From Pedobacter sp. Hv1 (lineage in GTDB: Bacteria; Bacteroidota; Bacteroidia; Sphingobacteriales; Sphingobacteriaceae): a stretch of 64,000 nucleotides of DNA. Location: assembly GCF_001412215.1 (NCBI RefSeq), contig NZ_LLWP01000001.1, positions 248,001-312,000 of the forward strand, given 5' to 3'. The notes below the pieces were generated by a model, which saw only the letters and a list, made by a program, of their open reading frames with translations, ran no database searches and had not been told where the DNA came from. Every line of letters begins with the position of its first letter. The first letter of the stretch is position 1. Shown here piece by piece: positions 8,822-16,937 of this stretch. A program made the translations under genes and the position numbers.

Positions 8822-9472
8822 ATGGACATGACTAAATTACCTGTATTAGATGCTGCGCAGATTAGAGTATTGGGCGCTTTGATGGAAAAATGTAAAACTA
8901 CCCCTGATTATTATCCAATGACCTTAAATGGTTTAGCGGCTGCCTGTAATCAAAAAACATCTCGTAAACCAGTAGTTCAGTATGATGACTCGACCATAAC
9001 AAATGCATTAAATACCTTAAAAATTGCTGGATTGATCTCTACAGCCACTGGAGGTTCGATCAGGAACATCAAATACAAACATAATTTTGCTATTGTTTTT
9101 CCGGTTTTACCTGCCGAAGTTGCCATCATGTGTCTTTTATTTTTACGAGGGCCACAAACCCCTGGCGAAATCAATACCAACTCTGGGAGGTTACATGAAT
9201 TTGAGACTTTAGAAGAAGTACAACAGGTATTAGAGAAACTAGCTAATGAAGAACCTGCTTACATTAAACAATTACCGCGTAAACCTGGGCAAAAAGAAGT
9301 TCGCTACATGCACCTTTTCTCTGGCAACATAGAAGCTTTTGAAGAAGAGTACATTGCAAAAGAAAGTCCAAAGTCGAATAATGAGTTGGAAGAACGTTTA
9401 ACCAAAGTAGAAGAAGAACTAGCGGAGCTTAAAACGAACTTTGACAAGTTGATGAAGGAGTTGATGGGGTAG
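8822..9472 (+). CDS. YceH-like (DUF480) protein
   Basis: A 216-residue protein of the YceH/DUF480 family, which has two winged-helix-like domains. The N-terminal LPVLDAAQIRVLGALMEKCKTTPDYYPMTLN and the later LRGPQTPGEINTNSGRLHEF are typical. The C-terminal 30 residues (SNNELEERLTKVEEELAELK) form a predicted coiled coil. The biochemical role of the family is not established. The ATG at 8822 has TACCTTTA four bases before it; a second in-frame ATG lies two codons later. Confidence 0.85.
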   Translation: MDMTKLPVLDAAQIRVLGALMEKCKTTPDYYPMTLNGLAAACNQKTSRKPVVQYDDSTITNALNTLKIAGLISTATGGSIRNIKYKHNFAIVFPVLPAEVAIMCLLFLRGPQTPGEINTNSGRLHEFETLEEVQQVLEKLANEEPAYIKQLPRKPGQKEVRYMHLFSGNIEAFEEEYIAKESPKSNNELEERLTKVEEELAELKTNFDKLMKELMG

Positions 9473-9489
9473 TGAGTAATAAGTTTTAA

Positions 9490-9564
9490 GTGGTAAGTTT
9501 TAAGTTCAAAGTGAAAAGTTGAAAGTGAAAGGTTGAAAGTAACGTATTACTTAAAACTTACCAC
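9490..9564. terminator. Perfect 15-bp inverted repeat between convergent genes
   Basis: GTGGTAAGTTTTAAG (9490-9504) is exactly complementary to CTTAAAACTTACCAC (9550-9564). The 45-base loop is itself made of GAAAGTTGAAAGTG words. It sits between the stops of a plus-strand and a minus-strand gene, so a bidirectional terminator role is plausible. It is AT-rich without a strong U-run. Confidence 0.5.
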
Positions 9565-9567
9565 GCT

Positions 9568-10347
9568 CTATACAAATCTTTTGATGATCCTTAATTTATG
9601 CGTGTATCTCCCTAATTCTGCATTATAAATTCCTTGGTCGTCTATTGGATCAATTCTTACTTTGCCTGCTGCATGGATAATTTTGTCATTGCTTAACATT
9701 AAGCCCACATGCGTAATTTTTCCTTCTTCATTGTCAAAAAAAGCTAAGTCGCCTAAAGTGGCAGAAGCTAAAAAATCTACCAATTGACCTTGTTCTGCCT
9801 GTTGTGAAGCATCTCTCCTCAATTCGACCCCATTCAGTTTGTAAACGATCTGTACAAAACCAGAACAGTCTATACCGAACAAAGTTCTTCCACCCCATAG
9901 ATAAGGTGCATTTTCGTAAAATTTGGCGGTTTTTTCTACCTCTGTTTTAAACTTAACCCGATGTGGAAGAATAGGTGTAGATTTCACTTCAAACTGTTGC
10001 TCGCCCAAATAGCAAAACCCATCTTCAAAATAAGGTAAAGTACTACCTGGACTTAAATAATAAGCAGTTCCATTGCTGGCAATTAGGGTATTGTTTAATT
10101 GAGCAGATGTAACATATTTAAAGCCGTTATCATCAACAAACTGTAGTTCAGAAATCTTCTCCAACTGTTTATGGTCCATCCATGCCTGATACTGATCATG
10201 ATGCGTTAGCACCAAACACCACTTTTCGGTTTTTTCTAACACTTTTACCCGATCTCCAAAAAGCAGTTGCGATACAATTTCGCTTCTATCTGATGGTTCT
10301 TTTCTTAACGGCGCTACAGCAACTCGACAAACGTGGTAGGTTTCCAT
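9568..10347 (-). CDS. SH3-domain NlpC/P60 (C40) peptidase
   Basis: Predicted cell-wall D,L-endopeptidase. Residues about 5-60 form a bacterial SH3 domain (VAPLRKEPSDRSEIVSQLLFG, KVLEKTEKWCLV). The C-terminal half is the C40 catalytic domain with the cysteine in GIDCSGFVQIVY, histidine in ITHVGLML and a polar third residue near HAAGKVRIDP. No signal peptide is seen, so export or a cytoplasmic recycling role is open. A good minus-strand promoter lies at 10393-10364. The 259-residue length suits the YkfC-type group. Confidence 0.88.
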   Translation of the reverse strand: METYHVCRVAVAPLRKEPSDRSEIVSQLLFGDRVKVLEKTEKWCLVLTHHDQYQAWMDHKQLEKISELQFVDDNGFKYVTSAQLNNTLIASNGTAYYLSPGSTLPYFEDGFCYLGEQQFEVKSTPILPHRVKFKTEVEKTAKFYENAPYLWGGRTLFGIDCSGFVQIVYKLNGVELRRDASQQAEQGQLVDFLASATLGDLAFFDNEEGKITHVGLMLSNDKIIHAAGKVRIDPIDDQGIYNAELGRYTHKLRIIKRFV

Positions 10348-10363
10348 ATTTTAATTTATGGCC

Positions 10364-10393
10364 TAAAAATAATGATAAACCATCAGAACCAAA
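10364..10393 (-). promoter_or_regulatory. Promoter of the C40 peptidase gene
   Basis: On the minus strand TTTG (10393-10390) and TATTTTTA (10371-10364) are separated by 18 bases, close to the Bacteroidota -33/-7 pattern TTTG-N17-21-TAnnTTTG, with A for the last G. The start codon follows 16 bases later. Confidence 0.5.
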
Positions 10394-10447
10394 CATTTAT
10401 GGGCAAAATTTGTTATTTTTATAGTGTTAAATTTAAATGCTTGCCCG

Positions 10448-10897
10448 ATGAACTTTAAAAAGATATTAATTGCTGTAGACAATAGTACTTGTTCTGAAAA
10501 AGCAGCAAAAAGTGGCTATGAAATGGCTACAAAATTTGGTGCAGAAATAGCCCTGCTCAACATTATTGAACCTGCCCCCACTACTGTAAATCCAGATTTC
10601 ACGTTGGCTCCTGTTTTTATGGAAATGTACGACAACAGTGAAGAAAATAGTCACCTGTTGTTAAAGGAAATGGAAAGCAAATACGGCAATGGCATTGCCA
10701 CTACCTATTTAACTGTTTTAGACACGGCAAGCCATGGCATTTTACAGCAGGCCGAATTATGGGGTGCTGAACTAATTGTAATTGGCACACATGGAAGAAC
10801 GGGCTTATACCACTTTTTAATGGGCAGCGTAGCCGAACATGTAGCCAGAAAATCTGCCTGTCCGGTTTTAATTGTACCTAACAAAGGCGAAAATTAA
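10448..10897 (+). CDS. Universal stress protein (UspA family)
   Basis: A 149-residue single-domain Usp protein. The N-terminal KKILIAVDNSTCSEKA is typical, and the ATP-binding signature GTHGRTGLYHFLMGS followed by VARKSACPVLIVP is complete, so it is expected to bind ATP. The frame is open from a GTG at 10424, but the ATG at 10448 gives the family N-terminus and is preferred. It stands alone between divergent and co-directional neighbours. Confidence 0.92.
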   Translation: MNFKKILIAVDNSTCSEKAAKSGYEMATKFGAEIALLNIIEPAPTTVNPDFTLAPVFMEMYDNSEENSHLLLKEMESKYGNGIATTYLTVLDTASHGILQQAELWGAELIVIGTHGRTGLYHFLMGSVAEHVARKSACPVLIVPNKGEN

Positions 10898-10930
10898 CGA
10901 ACACTTTAAATTCAATATTTAGATTTTAAT

Positions 10931-10938
10931 TAATTTTG
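10931..10938 (+). promoter_or_regulatory. -7 promoter box six bases before the kinase gene
   Basis: TAATTTTG matches TAnnTTTG exactly and ends six bases before the ATG at 10945. A TTTA at 10905-10908 lies 22 bases upstream and could be the -33 element. The transcript would have almost no leader. Confidence 0.45.
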
Positions 10939-10944
10939 AGATCT

Positions 10945-11499
10945 ATGAAGATCCATATTTTTGGCGCCTCTGGTTCTGGTGTAACCACTTTAGGCAATGC
11001 TTTAGCCAACAAACTCAATATCCCCTATTTTGATAGCGACAATTACTTTTGGGAACCATCAGACCCACCATTTACAAAAAGAAGGGCGCCCGACAAACGT
11101 AATCAATTGATTAAAGAAGCAATGCAACCACAAGATGATTGGATTTTAGGTGGTTCTATCATCAATTGGGGCACAACAGTATTTCCGGCCTTTGACCTGA
11201 TTGTCTTTTTATGGATTCCTGCTGAAATTAGAATGGAAAGATTAAAAAACAGAGAGCAAGAACGTTATGGAGACATCATTTTTACCGATCCGGGAAGAAA
11301 CAGCTTATTTAATGAATTTATAGCTTGGGCAGAAGATTACGACAATGACACTGGCATAGCCAACAGAACATTAAATGCACATCAAAATTGGCTCAAGCAA
11401 CAACGCTCGCCTATTTTAATGCTTAAGGAAAACTACACCACTGACGAAAGAATGGAGATGATCTTAAACGTGTTGGTTGAGAAAGGTTTTCTCAACTAG
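10945..11499 (+). CDS. P-loop nucleotide kinase-like protein
   Basis: A 184-residue P-loop protein related to adenylate kinase and shikimate kinase-like NTPases. The Walker A loop is GASGSGVTTLGNAL near residues 6-19. DSDNYFWEPSDPPFTKRR resembles the substrate-binding region of the topology-modulation/FlaR-like group, and the lid-like RLKNREQERYG segment follows. Substrate unknown. ATG 10945 is chosen over the TTG nine bases earlier because it gives the usual MKIHIFGASG start and because TAnnTTTG ends just before it. The last codons lie in a hairpin. Confidence 0.75.
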   Translation: MKIHIFGASGSGVTTLGNALANKLNIPYFDSDNYFWEPSDPPFTKRRAPDKRNQLIKEAMQPQDDWILGGSIINWGTTVFPAFDLIVFLWIPAEIRMERLKNREQERYGDIIFTDPGRNSLFNEFIAWAEDYDNDTGIANRTLNAHQNWLKQQRSPILMLKENYTTDERMEMILNVLVEKGFLN

Positions 11500-11547
11500 C
11501 AGATTTAAAAATCCGCAATAAAAAAAGTCGGGATTACAAATCCCGAC
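11476..11547. terminator. Two-hairpin terminator module (copy 1)
   Basis: GTTGAGAAA-GGT-TTTCTCAAC (11476-11496) overlaps the end of the kinase gene and is a perfect 9-bp stem. GTCGGGATT-ACA-AATCCCGAC (11527-11547) is a second perfect 9-bp stem. Between them GCAGATTTAAAAATCCGC can form a weaker hairpin. A related two-stem arrangement occurs at 31902-31975. It lies between convergent genes. Confidence 0.7.
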
Positions 11548-11576
11548 TAACAATTTTAAAAACGATAAGGTCTTTA

Positions 11577-11927
11577 TTATCCTTCTTGGTGTAACCAAGC
11601 TTTTTTGGCTAACAATTCTTCCTCGGTTTCACGAATATCTTCATCATCAACACAACAATCTACCGGGCATACCGCAGCACATTGAGGTTCATCATGAAAG
11701 CCTTTACATTCTGTACATTTATCAGAAACGATATAATAAACCTCATCAGAAATTGCTTCTTGCGAAGCTCCTGCATCAATTTGTTGGTCACCAAAGTCGA
11801 TAATACCATCTAAATTGGTACCATCAGAAAATCTCCAGGCAGTACCTGCGTCATATATTGCATTATTTGGGCATTCTGGCTCACATGCTCCACAATTAAT
11901 GCATTCGTCTGTTATTTTAATTGCCAT
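11577..11927 (-). CDS. Two-cluster 4Fe-4S ferredoxin (YfhL-like)
   Basis: A 116-residue ferredoxin. The first cluster motif is CINCGACEPECP near residues 8-19. The second is CTECKGFHDEPQCAAVCPVDCC with the insertion typical of YfhL-like ferredoxins. The acidic C-terminus (DDEDIRETEEELLAKK) is usual. The frame extends upstream to an ATG at 11987, but the ATG at 11927 gives the conserved MAIKITDECINCG start and lies downstream of a TAnnTTTG box. It is divergent from the acyl-CoA reductase, to which it might donate electrons or simply be a neighbour. Confidence 0.92.
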   Translation of the reverse strand: MAIKITDECINCGACEPECPNNAIYDAGTAWRFSDGTNLDGIIDFGDQQIDAGASQEAISDEVYYIVSDKCTECKGFHDEPQCAAVCPVDCCVDDEDIRETEEELLAKKAWLHQEG

Positions 11928-11967
11928 GTCTTCGTCTATATCTATTGCTAAGTTTAACTTTGCACCG

Positions 11968-11975
11968 CAAATATA
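11968..11975 (-). promoter_or_regulatory. -7 promoter box of the ferredoxin gene
   Basis: On the minus strand TATATTTG (11975-11968) matches TAnnTTTG exactly. It is about 40 bases before the ATG at 11927. No good -33 TTG was found at the usual distance. Confidence 0.4.
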
Positions 11976-12004
11976 ACACATATTCATTTATAATAGTTCT
12001 AAAT

Positions 12005-13024
12005 ATGTCATCACTTACCAAAGGAAGATTAATTATTGCGTTACAAAAGCTCAGCGAATTTATGGCTAAACCTAGCGATGAATTTAAAAATGTAGCCGAA
12101 TCAATCCAACACCACAATGCTTGGTTTACCCCAACAGAAGTAAATAAAGCTTTGGCCTCCTTAAGTAAAATGCTGAACACAGCTGATCTAGAGGCATGGT
12201 TTGAGCAGATCAACATTAATCCAACACCCAAAAAAGTAGGATTGATCTTGGCAGGAAACATCCCTTTAGTAGGCTTTCATGATGTACTTTGTGTATTGGC
12301 TATTGGCAACATTGCGATGATCAAAATGTCGTCGGCTGATGATAAATTATTACCTGCCCTATTGAAACAACTGGTAATTTTTGAGCCTGAACTGGCAACT
12401 CAGATCAGTTATGTAGAACGATTAAAAGATTTCGATGCCATTATTGCTACTGGCAGTAACAATACCTCTCGTTATTTTGACTATTATTTTGGTAAAGTAC
12501 CTAACATCATCCGTAAGAATAGAAATAGCGTTGCCGTATTAAGTGGTCATGAAACTACCGCAGAGCTCGAAAATCTTGGCCACGATATTTTCGATTATTT
12601 TGGTTTAGGCTGCAGAAATGTATCTAAAATCTATGTTCCTGAAAATTACGATATGAAAAATTTCTTCGAACCTATTGAGCAATACCAAAAAATTATCGAC
12701 CATTTTAAATACAACAACAATTACGATTACAACAAGTCTATTTATTTGGTTAACAGCGCAAAACACCTCGACAATGGCTTTATCTTGGTTAAAGAAGATA
12801 AAAATTTTGTATCGCCATTGGCAGTATTGTTTTACGAAGAATACAAAACTATAGCCGAAATTGAGGCTAAACTGAATGAACAAGATGAGCAAATCCAGTG
12901 TGTAGTGGCTACACTTCCCCTAAAAATCAATAAAGAAAAAGTAGGTTTTGGCGATAGTCAGAATCCTAAACTTTGGGATTATGCCGATAATATCAACACC
13001 ATTGATTTTTTAAAAACCATATAA
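12005..13024 (+). CDS. Acyl-CoA reductase, LuxC-like
   Basis: A 339-residue aldehyde-dehydrogenase-fold protein of the LuxC acyl-CoA reductase family, which reduces acyl-CoA to aldehyde. The segments VGLILAGNIPLVGFHDVLCVL, FDAIIATGSNNTSRYFDYYF and RKNRNSVAVLSGHE are typical, and the catalytic cysteine is probably in FGLGCRNVSKIYVP. The frame is open from 11921, but ATG 12005 is preferred because upstream residues are atypical and overlap the ferredoxin gene. No lux or fatty-aldehyde genes accompany it, so the substrate is unknown. Confidence 0.82.
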   Translation: MSSLTKGRLIIALQKLSEFMAKPSDEFKNVAESIQHHNAWFTPTEVNKALASLSKMLNTADLEAWFEQININPTPKKVGLILAGNIPLVGFHDVLCVLAIGNIAMIKMSSADDKLLPALLKQLVIFEPELATQISYVERLKDFDAIIATGSNNTSRYFDYYFGKVPNIIRKNRNSVAVLSGHETTAELENLGHDIFDYFGLGCRNVSKIYVPENYDMKNFFEPIEQYQKIIDHFKYNNNYDYNKSIYLVNSAKHLDNGFILVKEDKNFVSPLAVLFYEEYKTIAEIEAKLNEQDEQIQCVVATLPLKINKEKVGFGDSQNPKLWDYADNINTIDFLKTI

Positions 13025-13089
13025 GATACTCGGCATCTACTAATTTTTAGATTGAAGTATAAAATTTAACACTATATCTGCAATAATTA

Positions 13090-13097
13090 TATATTTG
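13090..13097 (+). promoter_or_regulatory. -7 promoter box before the transport cluster
   Basis: TATATTTG matches TAnnTTTG exactly and ends six bases before the GTG at 13104. No TTTG was found at the usual -33 distance. It would drive the small Cys/His gene and perhaps the genes after it. Confidence 0.4.
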
Positions 13098-13103
13098 TAG
13101 CTC

Positions 13104-13460
13104 GTGTACAAGAGCAAACATATCAAAAGATCAAGAATTGCCTTTATTTTTATGGCATTGTACATCTTTATTGCTACTCCATTAAGTTTTTGGCACCACT
13201 GTGATGAGCTTGAAAACGAGACACATGTTGCCAAAATCGAAAAAACAAGCCAAAAAGATCCAAAAATTGTTCTTGACAAAGAAGCCAAAAAATGTTTGAT
13301 CTGTGGGTTCGAATATTCGCCCATTATCAACAATGTGGTATTTACCAGTTTACCTAACGTTTATTCGTATCCAGCTCTTTTTACCCAAAAAATTATAAGT
13401 AAAGAAAGTGCGTTTAATGCTTTACACACCAACAAAGGACCCCCAAGCCTTTTCGTGTAA
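13104..13460 (+). CDS. Small exported Cys/His-containing protein
   Basis: Not assigned to a family. The 118 residues begin with a basic stretch (KSKHIKRSR), then a hydrophobic segment (IAFIFMALYIFIATPLSF), consistent with a signal peptide or anchor. The outer part has WHHCDE and KKCLICGFEY, which could bind a metal, and ends GPPSLFV. Small proteins with this layout occur near metal-uptake genes in Bacteroidota; that link is inference. GTG 13104 is chosen because it supplies the basic N-terminus; ATG 13152 is the alternative. It precedes an ABC ATPase and a siderophore-type receptor. Confidence 0.6.
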   Translation: MYKSKHIKRSRIAFIFMALYIFIATPLSFWHHCDELENETHVAKIEKTSQKDPKIVLDKEAKKCLICGFEYSPIINNVVFTSLPNVYSYPALFTQKIISKESAFNALHTNKGPPSLFV

Positions 13461-13528
13461 ATTTTACAATCGTCTCTTTTATTAACCACATTATTCTTAG
13501 GCATCTCAATGCCGAGACTTATTATTTT

Positions 13529-14230
13529 ATGGAAATCTTAAAAACAGAAATGCTATGCAAGCAATATGGTGCGGCCATGGTATTAAAAAATTTAAATCTA
13601 TCTATACAACAAGGTGAAATCTATTGTCTTTTAGGCCAAAATGGTGCAGGTAAAACTACTACCATTAACTTATTCTTAGGTTTTATACAGGCTAGTTCTG
13701 GCAAAATATATGTAAATAACACCGAGGTAAAAATTAACGACAACCTCCCTAAAGAATTTATATCATACATACCTGAAGTAGTACAACTGTATGACAACCT
13801 GAGCGGTATAGAAAATTTGGATTATTTTAGCCGCCTTGCCGGAAAAAAATACAACACCGCACAATTAGCTGATTTTTTAACGGAAACTGGTTTACAAAAA
13901 AATGCTCATCATAAACATTTAAAAGGTTATAGCAAAGGCATGCGACAAAAGGTTGCCATTGCAATTGCTTTGGCAAAAAATGCAAAGGTTATTTTTATGG
14001 ATGAGCCTACCAGTGGACTAGACCCTATGGCTACTGATGAATTTTCAAGAATTGTAAATAATCTAAAGCAACAGGGTAAAACCGTTTTCATGGCTACACA
14101 CGACATTTTTAATGCCGTAAATATTGCAAGTACCATAGGCATTATGAAAGGTGGCGAACTTGTGCAGCAAATTAATCCAAAAAACATCACAGCAGTAGAA
14201 TTACAAAAACTCTATCTAGAAACCGTCTAA
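13529..14230 (+). CDS. ABC transporter ATP-binding protein
   Basis: A 233-residue ATPase of the CcmA/NatA/NosF type that energises ABC-2 permeases. Walker A (LGQNGAGKTTT) is near residues 34-44, the signature is YSKGMRQKVAIA, and Walker B is VIFMDEPTSGLDP, followed by the switch histidine in ATHD. Its likely partners are the two membrane proteins at 16938 and 18407, with a TonB receptor gene between them. The next start is nine bases after its stop, so it is co-transcribed with the receptor. The substrate is unknown. Confidence 0.9.
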   Translation: MEILKTEMLCKQYGAAMVLKNLNLSIQQGEIYCLLGQNGAGKTTTINLFLGFIQASSGKIYVNNTEVKINDNLPKEFISYIPEVVQLYDNLSGIENLDYFSRLAGKKYNTAQLADFLTETGLQKNAHHKHLKGYSKGMRQKVAIAIALAKNAKVIFMDEPTSGLDPMATDEFSRIVNNLKQQGKTVFMATHDIFNAVNIASTIGIMKGGELVQQINPKNITAVELQKLYLETV

Positions 14231-14239
14231 CACACTATC

Positions 14240-16747
14240 ATGAAATTATATTTATTAAAACACATCGGTTTATCCTTTGTGTTAACGCTTGCGTTTAGCC
14301 TATTGGTAAACCATGCAGAGGCACAAATTTTAATTAAAGGTCAAATTACCAAAAACAACACCACCCCCATTAATGATGCTACAATCCATTTAAAAAATTT
14401 AAACAACACCTATAAAGGCAGTACAGATAGTTTAGGCAATTTTAAGATTGATATAGGCTCTACAGGAAAATATGTACTCACGATACAAGCTGAAGGCTAC
14501 ACTACATTTACCAAAACCTACACTATTAATCAACCCAATAGTTTTAACCTTGGTGTACTTATTTTAGAACCGCATGAAGAAAACTTGCAAACCGTTGAAA
14601 TTGTTGGTACAAAGAGCAAAAAGTACTATAGCAATTATTCATTTTCGGCCAATAAAATTGCCACATTAAACAAAGATATCCCACAAGCAATATCTACAGT
14701 AAGTAAAGAATTAATTACCGATAGGCAAGCATTTACTTTATCAGAAGCCTTAAAAAACACCAGTGGTGTTACCCCAATTAGCTATTACAACCAGTTTAGC
14801 ATTAGGGGGATCAGCCAGAATGAAGAGGGAACGATTATCAACGGAATGCGTACACGTCAACATTACTTCAATCAACCCTTAACTAATAACATTGAGCGGA
14901 TTGAAATTATCAAAGGCCCGGCAAGTGCAACATTATCAAGTGTAGACCCAGGCGGAAGTATCAATTTGGTAACCAAAAAGCCATTGGCAGAAGAAAGGAA
15001 AGAAATCAGCATCGCTACTGGCAGTTTTAGCTCAATTACAGGTACACTAGATTTTACTGGCCCATTAAATAAAGACAAAAGTTTGTTGTACAGACTAAAT
15101 GTTGGCCATAGAGATGCCAGAAGTTTTAGAGACCTCCAGTTTTACAAAGACATTTTAATTTCTCCATCGTTTTCTTATGTACCTAATGACAAAACTAACA
15201 TCAATGTAGAGCTTATTTACAACAACAGTAACAACCGTTTAGATAGAGGACAAGCCATATTTGGTGCTGTTGCTGGCAAAACAGACCTACACAGTACTCC
15301 GATTAACTTTAGCATTGGTGCACCAAATGATTACTTCAAAAGTAAAGAGCTTGTACTAATGAGTAGCTTTTCTCATGCGTTTACCAAAAAGATTAGCCTC
15401 AACATTTCTTACATGAAACAAACTTGGTCTGAAAATCTACTCGAACACCGAACTACCAATTCTTTTGCAGTTGATGTAAACAATAAACCCATCCCCACAT
15501 TGGCAGCCATGCAGGTTGTACAAAGGCAACAATTTTGGAATACAGATAACTTAAGTGCTTATTTTAATATCAATGGCAAAACTGGTCCACTTAGCCATAA
15601 ACTTGTGGTGGGTTACGATTTCATCAATACCATTAAGTATTTGGGTGGCGGGCAAAACGCTGCTCGTGGCTATTTATTGGCCGATGGCAAATCAACAGCT
15701 AATTACGACCCTAACAAACAAAGCTTATATCAGCTAACCAGTTACAATGGTGTGTTAGCCCCTAAACCTAATGTTGAACACTTTGATCTGCAAAACCCTA
15801 ATTATACATTACGCAATACCAGCGATTATATTTTCAGCAAGTCGAGCCTACAACCGGGTTTATATCAAGTTAATGGAATTTACCTCCAAGACCAGATCAA
15901 TTATGACAAATTAACTTTAAATATTGGCTTAAGGCAGGAATGGTTTGAAGACATTAGCAATTATAAAACCAACAATAAGATAAGTGTTGCACAACATAAA
16001 TTCTTACCCCGACTGGGTTTAATGTATGCCATAAATGAAAACATAAACGTTTATACAACTTACCTACAAGGCTACCAGCCCCAATCAAATACCGCAAATT
16101 TAGTTCCGGTGCCCCCTCCTGTTGGCACAAATTTCCCTGCATTAACAAGCGATTTAAAGGAAGTAGGGCTAAAATCTGAGTGGTTCAGCAAAAGAATCTT
16201 ATTTAATCTATCCGTTTACGAAATCAATCAGAAAAACTTATTGATGAGTGCTAACGACCCTAATAATCCAGATCTACTCACCACCCGTGGCGCTGAAAGA
16301 AGTAGAGGCCTCGATCTTGATCTTTCTGGCTCCATACAATCGAACTGGCAGTTCAACTTCACCTATAGTTACATCAATGCCACCATAACTAACGACAAAA
16401 ATCCATTACTAATTGGAGCACGTAAACAAAATACGCCTATCCACAGTGGTAGTTTATGGACACGTTATAATATAGAGCAACTCCAGAAAATAAAAGGATT
16501 AGGTTTTGGTTTGGGCATTCAATACAGTGGCGACAAAATACCTTGGTACACTCGAGATTTTATTTTACCAGCATACACTTTAGTTGATGCTGCGATCTAT
16601 TATCAACCCAACAAAAGCAAATTGCAATTGGCTTTAAATGTCAACAATATATTCAATAGCACTTATTGGCTTGGGGCACAGAATTACTTAAGGTTGTTTC
16701 CAGGTACTCCACGAAATATGATGCTCAATGCCACCTATAAATTTTAA
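14240..16747 (+). CDS. TonB-dependent siderophore-type receptor
   Basis: An 835-residue outer-membrane receptor. A signal peptide ending near HAEAQ is followed by a carboxypeptidase-regulatory-like domain (about 30-115), then the plug (IPQAISTVSKELITDRQAFTLSE..., SIRGISQNEEGTIINGMRTR, VDPGGSINLVTKKP) and the barrel, ending in an aromatic residue (NATYKF). The plug wording is that of ferrichrome/catecholate siderophore receptors (FhuA-like). Iron-chelate import is the likely role, but copper or other metal complexes are possible. It lies nine bases after the ABC ATPase gene. Confidence 0.9.
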   Translation: MKLYLLKHIGLSFVLTLAFSLLVNHAEAQILIKGQITKNNTTPINDATIHLKNLNNTYKGSTDSLGNFKIDIGSTGKYVLTIQAEGYTTFTKTYTINQPNSFNLGVLILEPHEENLQTVEIVGTKSKKYYSNYSFSANKIATLNKDIPQAISTVSKELITDRQAFTLSEALKNTSGVTPISYYNQFSIRGISQNEEGTIINGMRTRQHYFNQPLTNNIERIEIIKGPASATLSSVDPGGSINLVTKKPLAEERKEISIATGSFSSITGTLDFTGPLNKDKSLLYRLNVGHRDARSFRDLQFYKDILISPSFSYVPNDKTNINVELIYNNSNNRLDRGQAIFGAVAGKTDLHSTPINFSIGAPNDYFKSKELVLMSSFSHAFTKKISLNISYMKQTWSENLLEHRTTNSFAVDVNNKPIPTLAAMQVVQRQQFWNTDNLSAYFNINGKTGPLSHKLVVGYDFINTIKYLGGGQNAARGYLLADGKSTANYDPNKQSLYQLTSYNGVLAPKPNVEHFDLQNPNYTLRNTSDYIFSKSSLQPGLYQVNGIYLQDQINYDKLTLNIGLRQEWFEDISNYKTNNKISVAQHKFLPRLGLMYAINENINVYTTYLQGYQPQSNTANLVPVPPPVGTNFPALTSDLKEVGLKSEWFSKRILFNLSVYEINQKNLLMSANDPNNPDLLTTRGAERSRGLDLDLSGSIQSNWQFNFTYSYINATITNDKNPLLIGARKQNTPIHSGSLWTRYNIEQLQKIKGLGFGLGIQYSGDKIPWYTRDFILPAYTLVDAAIYYQPNKSKLQLALNVNNIFNSTYWLGAQNYLRLFPGTPRNMMLNATYKF

Positions 16748-16937
16748 ATGGAGGAGGAAGTAGAAGGCTGAAGGCGAAAAGCTGAAAGCTGAAAGCAGAA
16801 GGCTAAAGGATAAAAGTGGAAAACTTAAAACTGACAGCTAACAACTCATAACCCTTAGCTCATTACAACACTTTTACGCTTTTATCCTTGCTCCTTCTTA
16901 ATCAACTCCATATTAAATCAAATAATTAAAACATCCT
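16748..16937. repeat. Low-complexity purine-then-pyrimidine spacer
   Basis: About 90 bases of words such as GAAGGCTGAAAGCTGAAAGC are followed by about 60 bases of complementary-type words (CTTTTACGCTTTTATCCTTG). It separates the receptor gene from the two permease genes. No gene or clear promoter is seen. Confidence 0.45.

Noticed and set aside
11921..12004. Longer N-terminus for the acyl-CoA reductase starting at 11921
   Set aside because: It would overlap the ferredoxin gene start and add a non-family leader; ATG 12005 fits the family.
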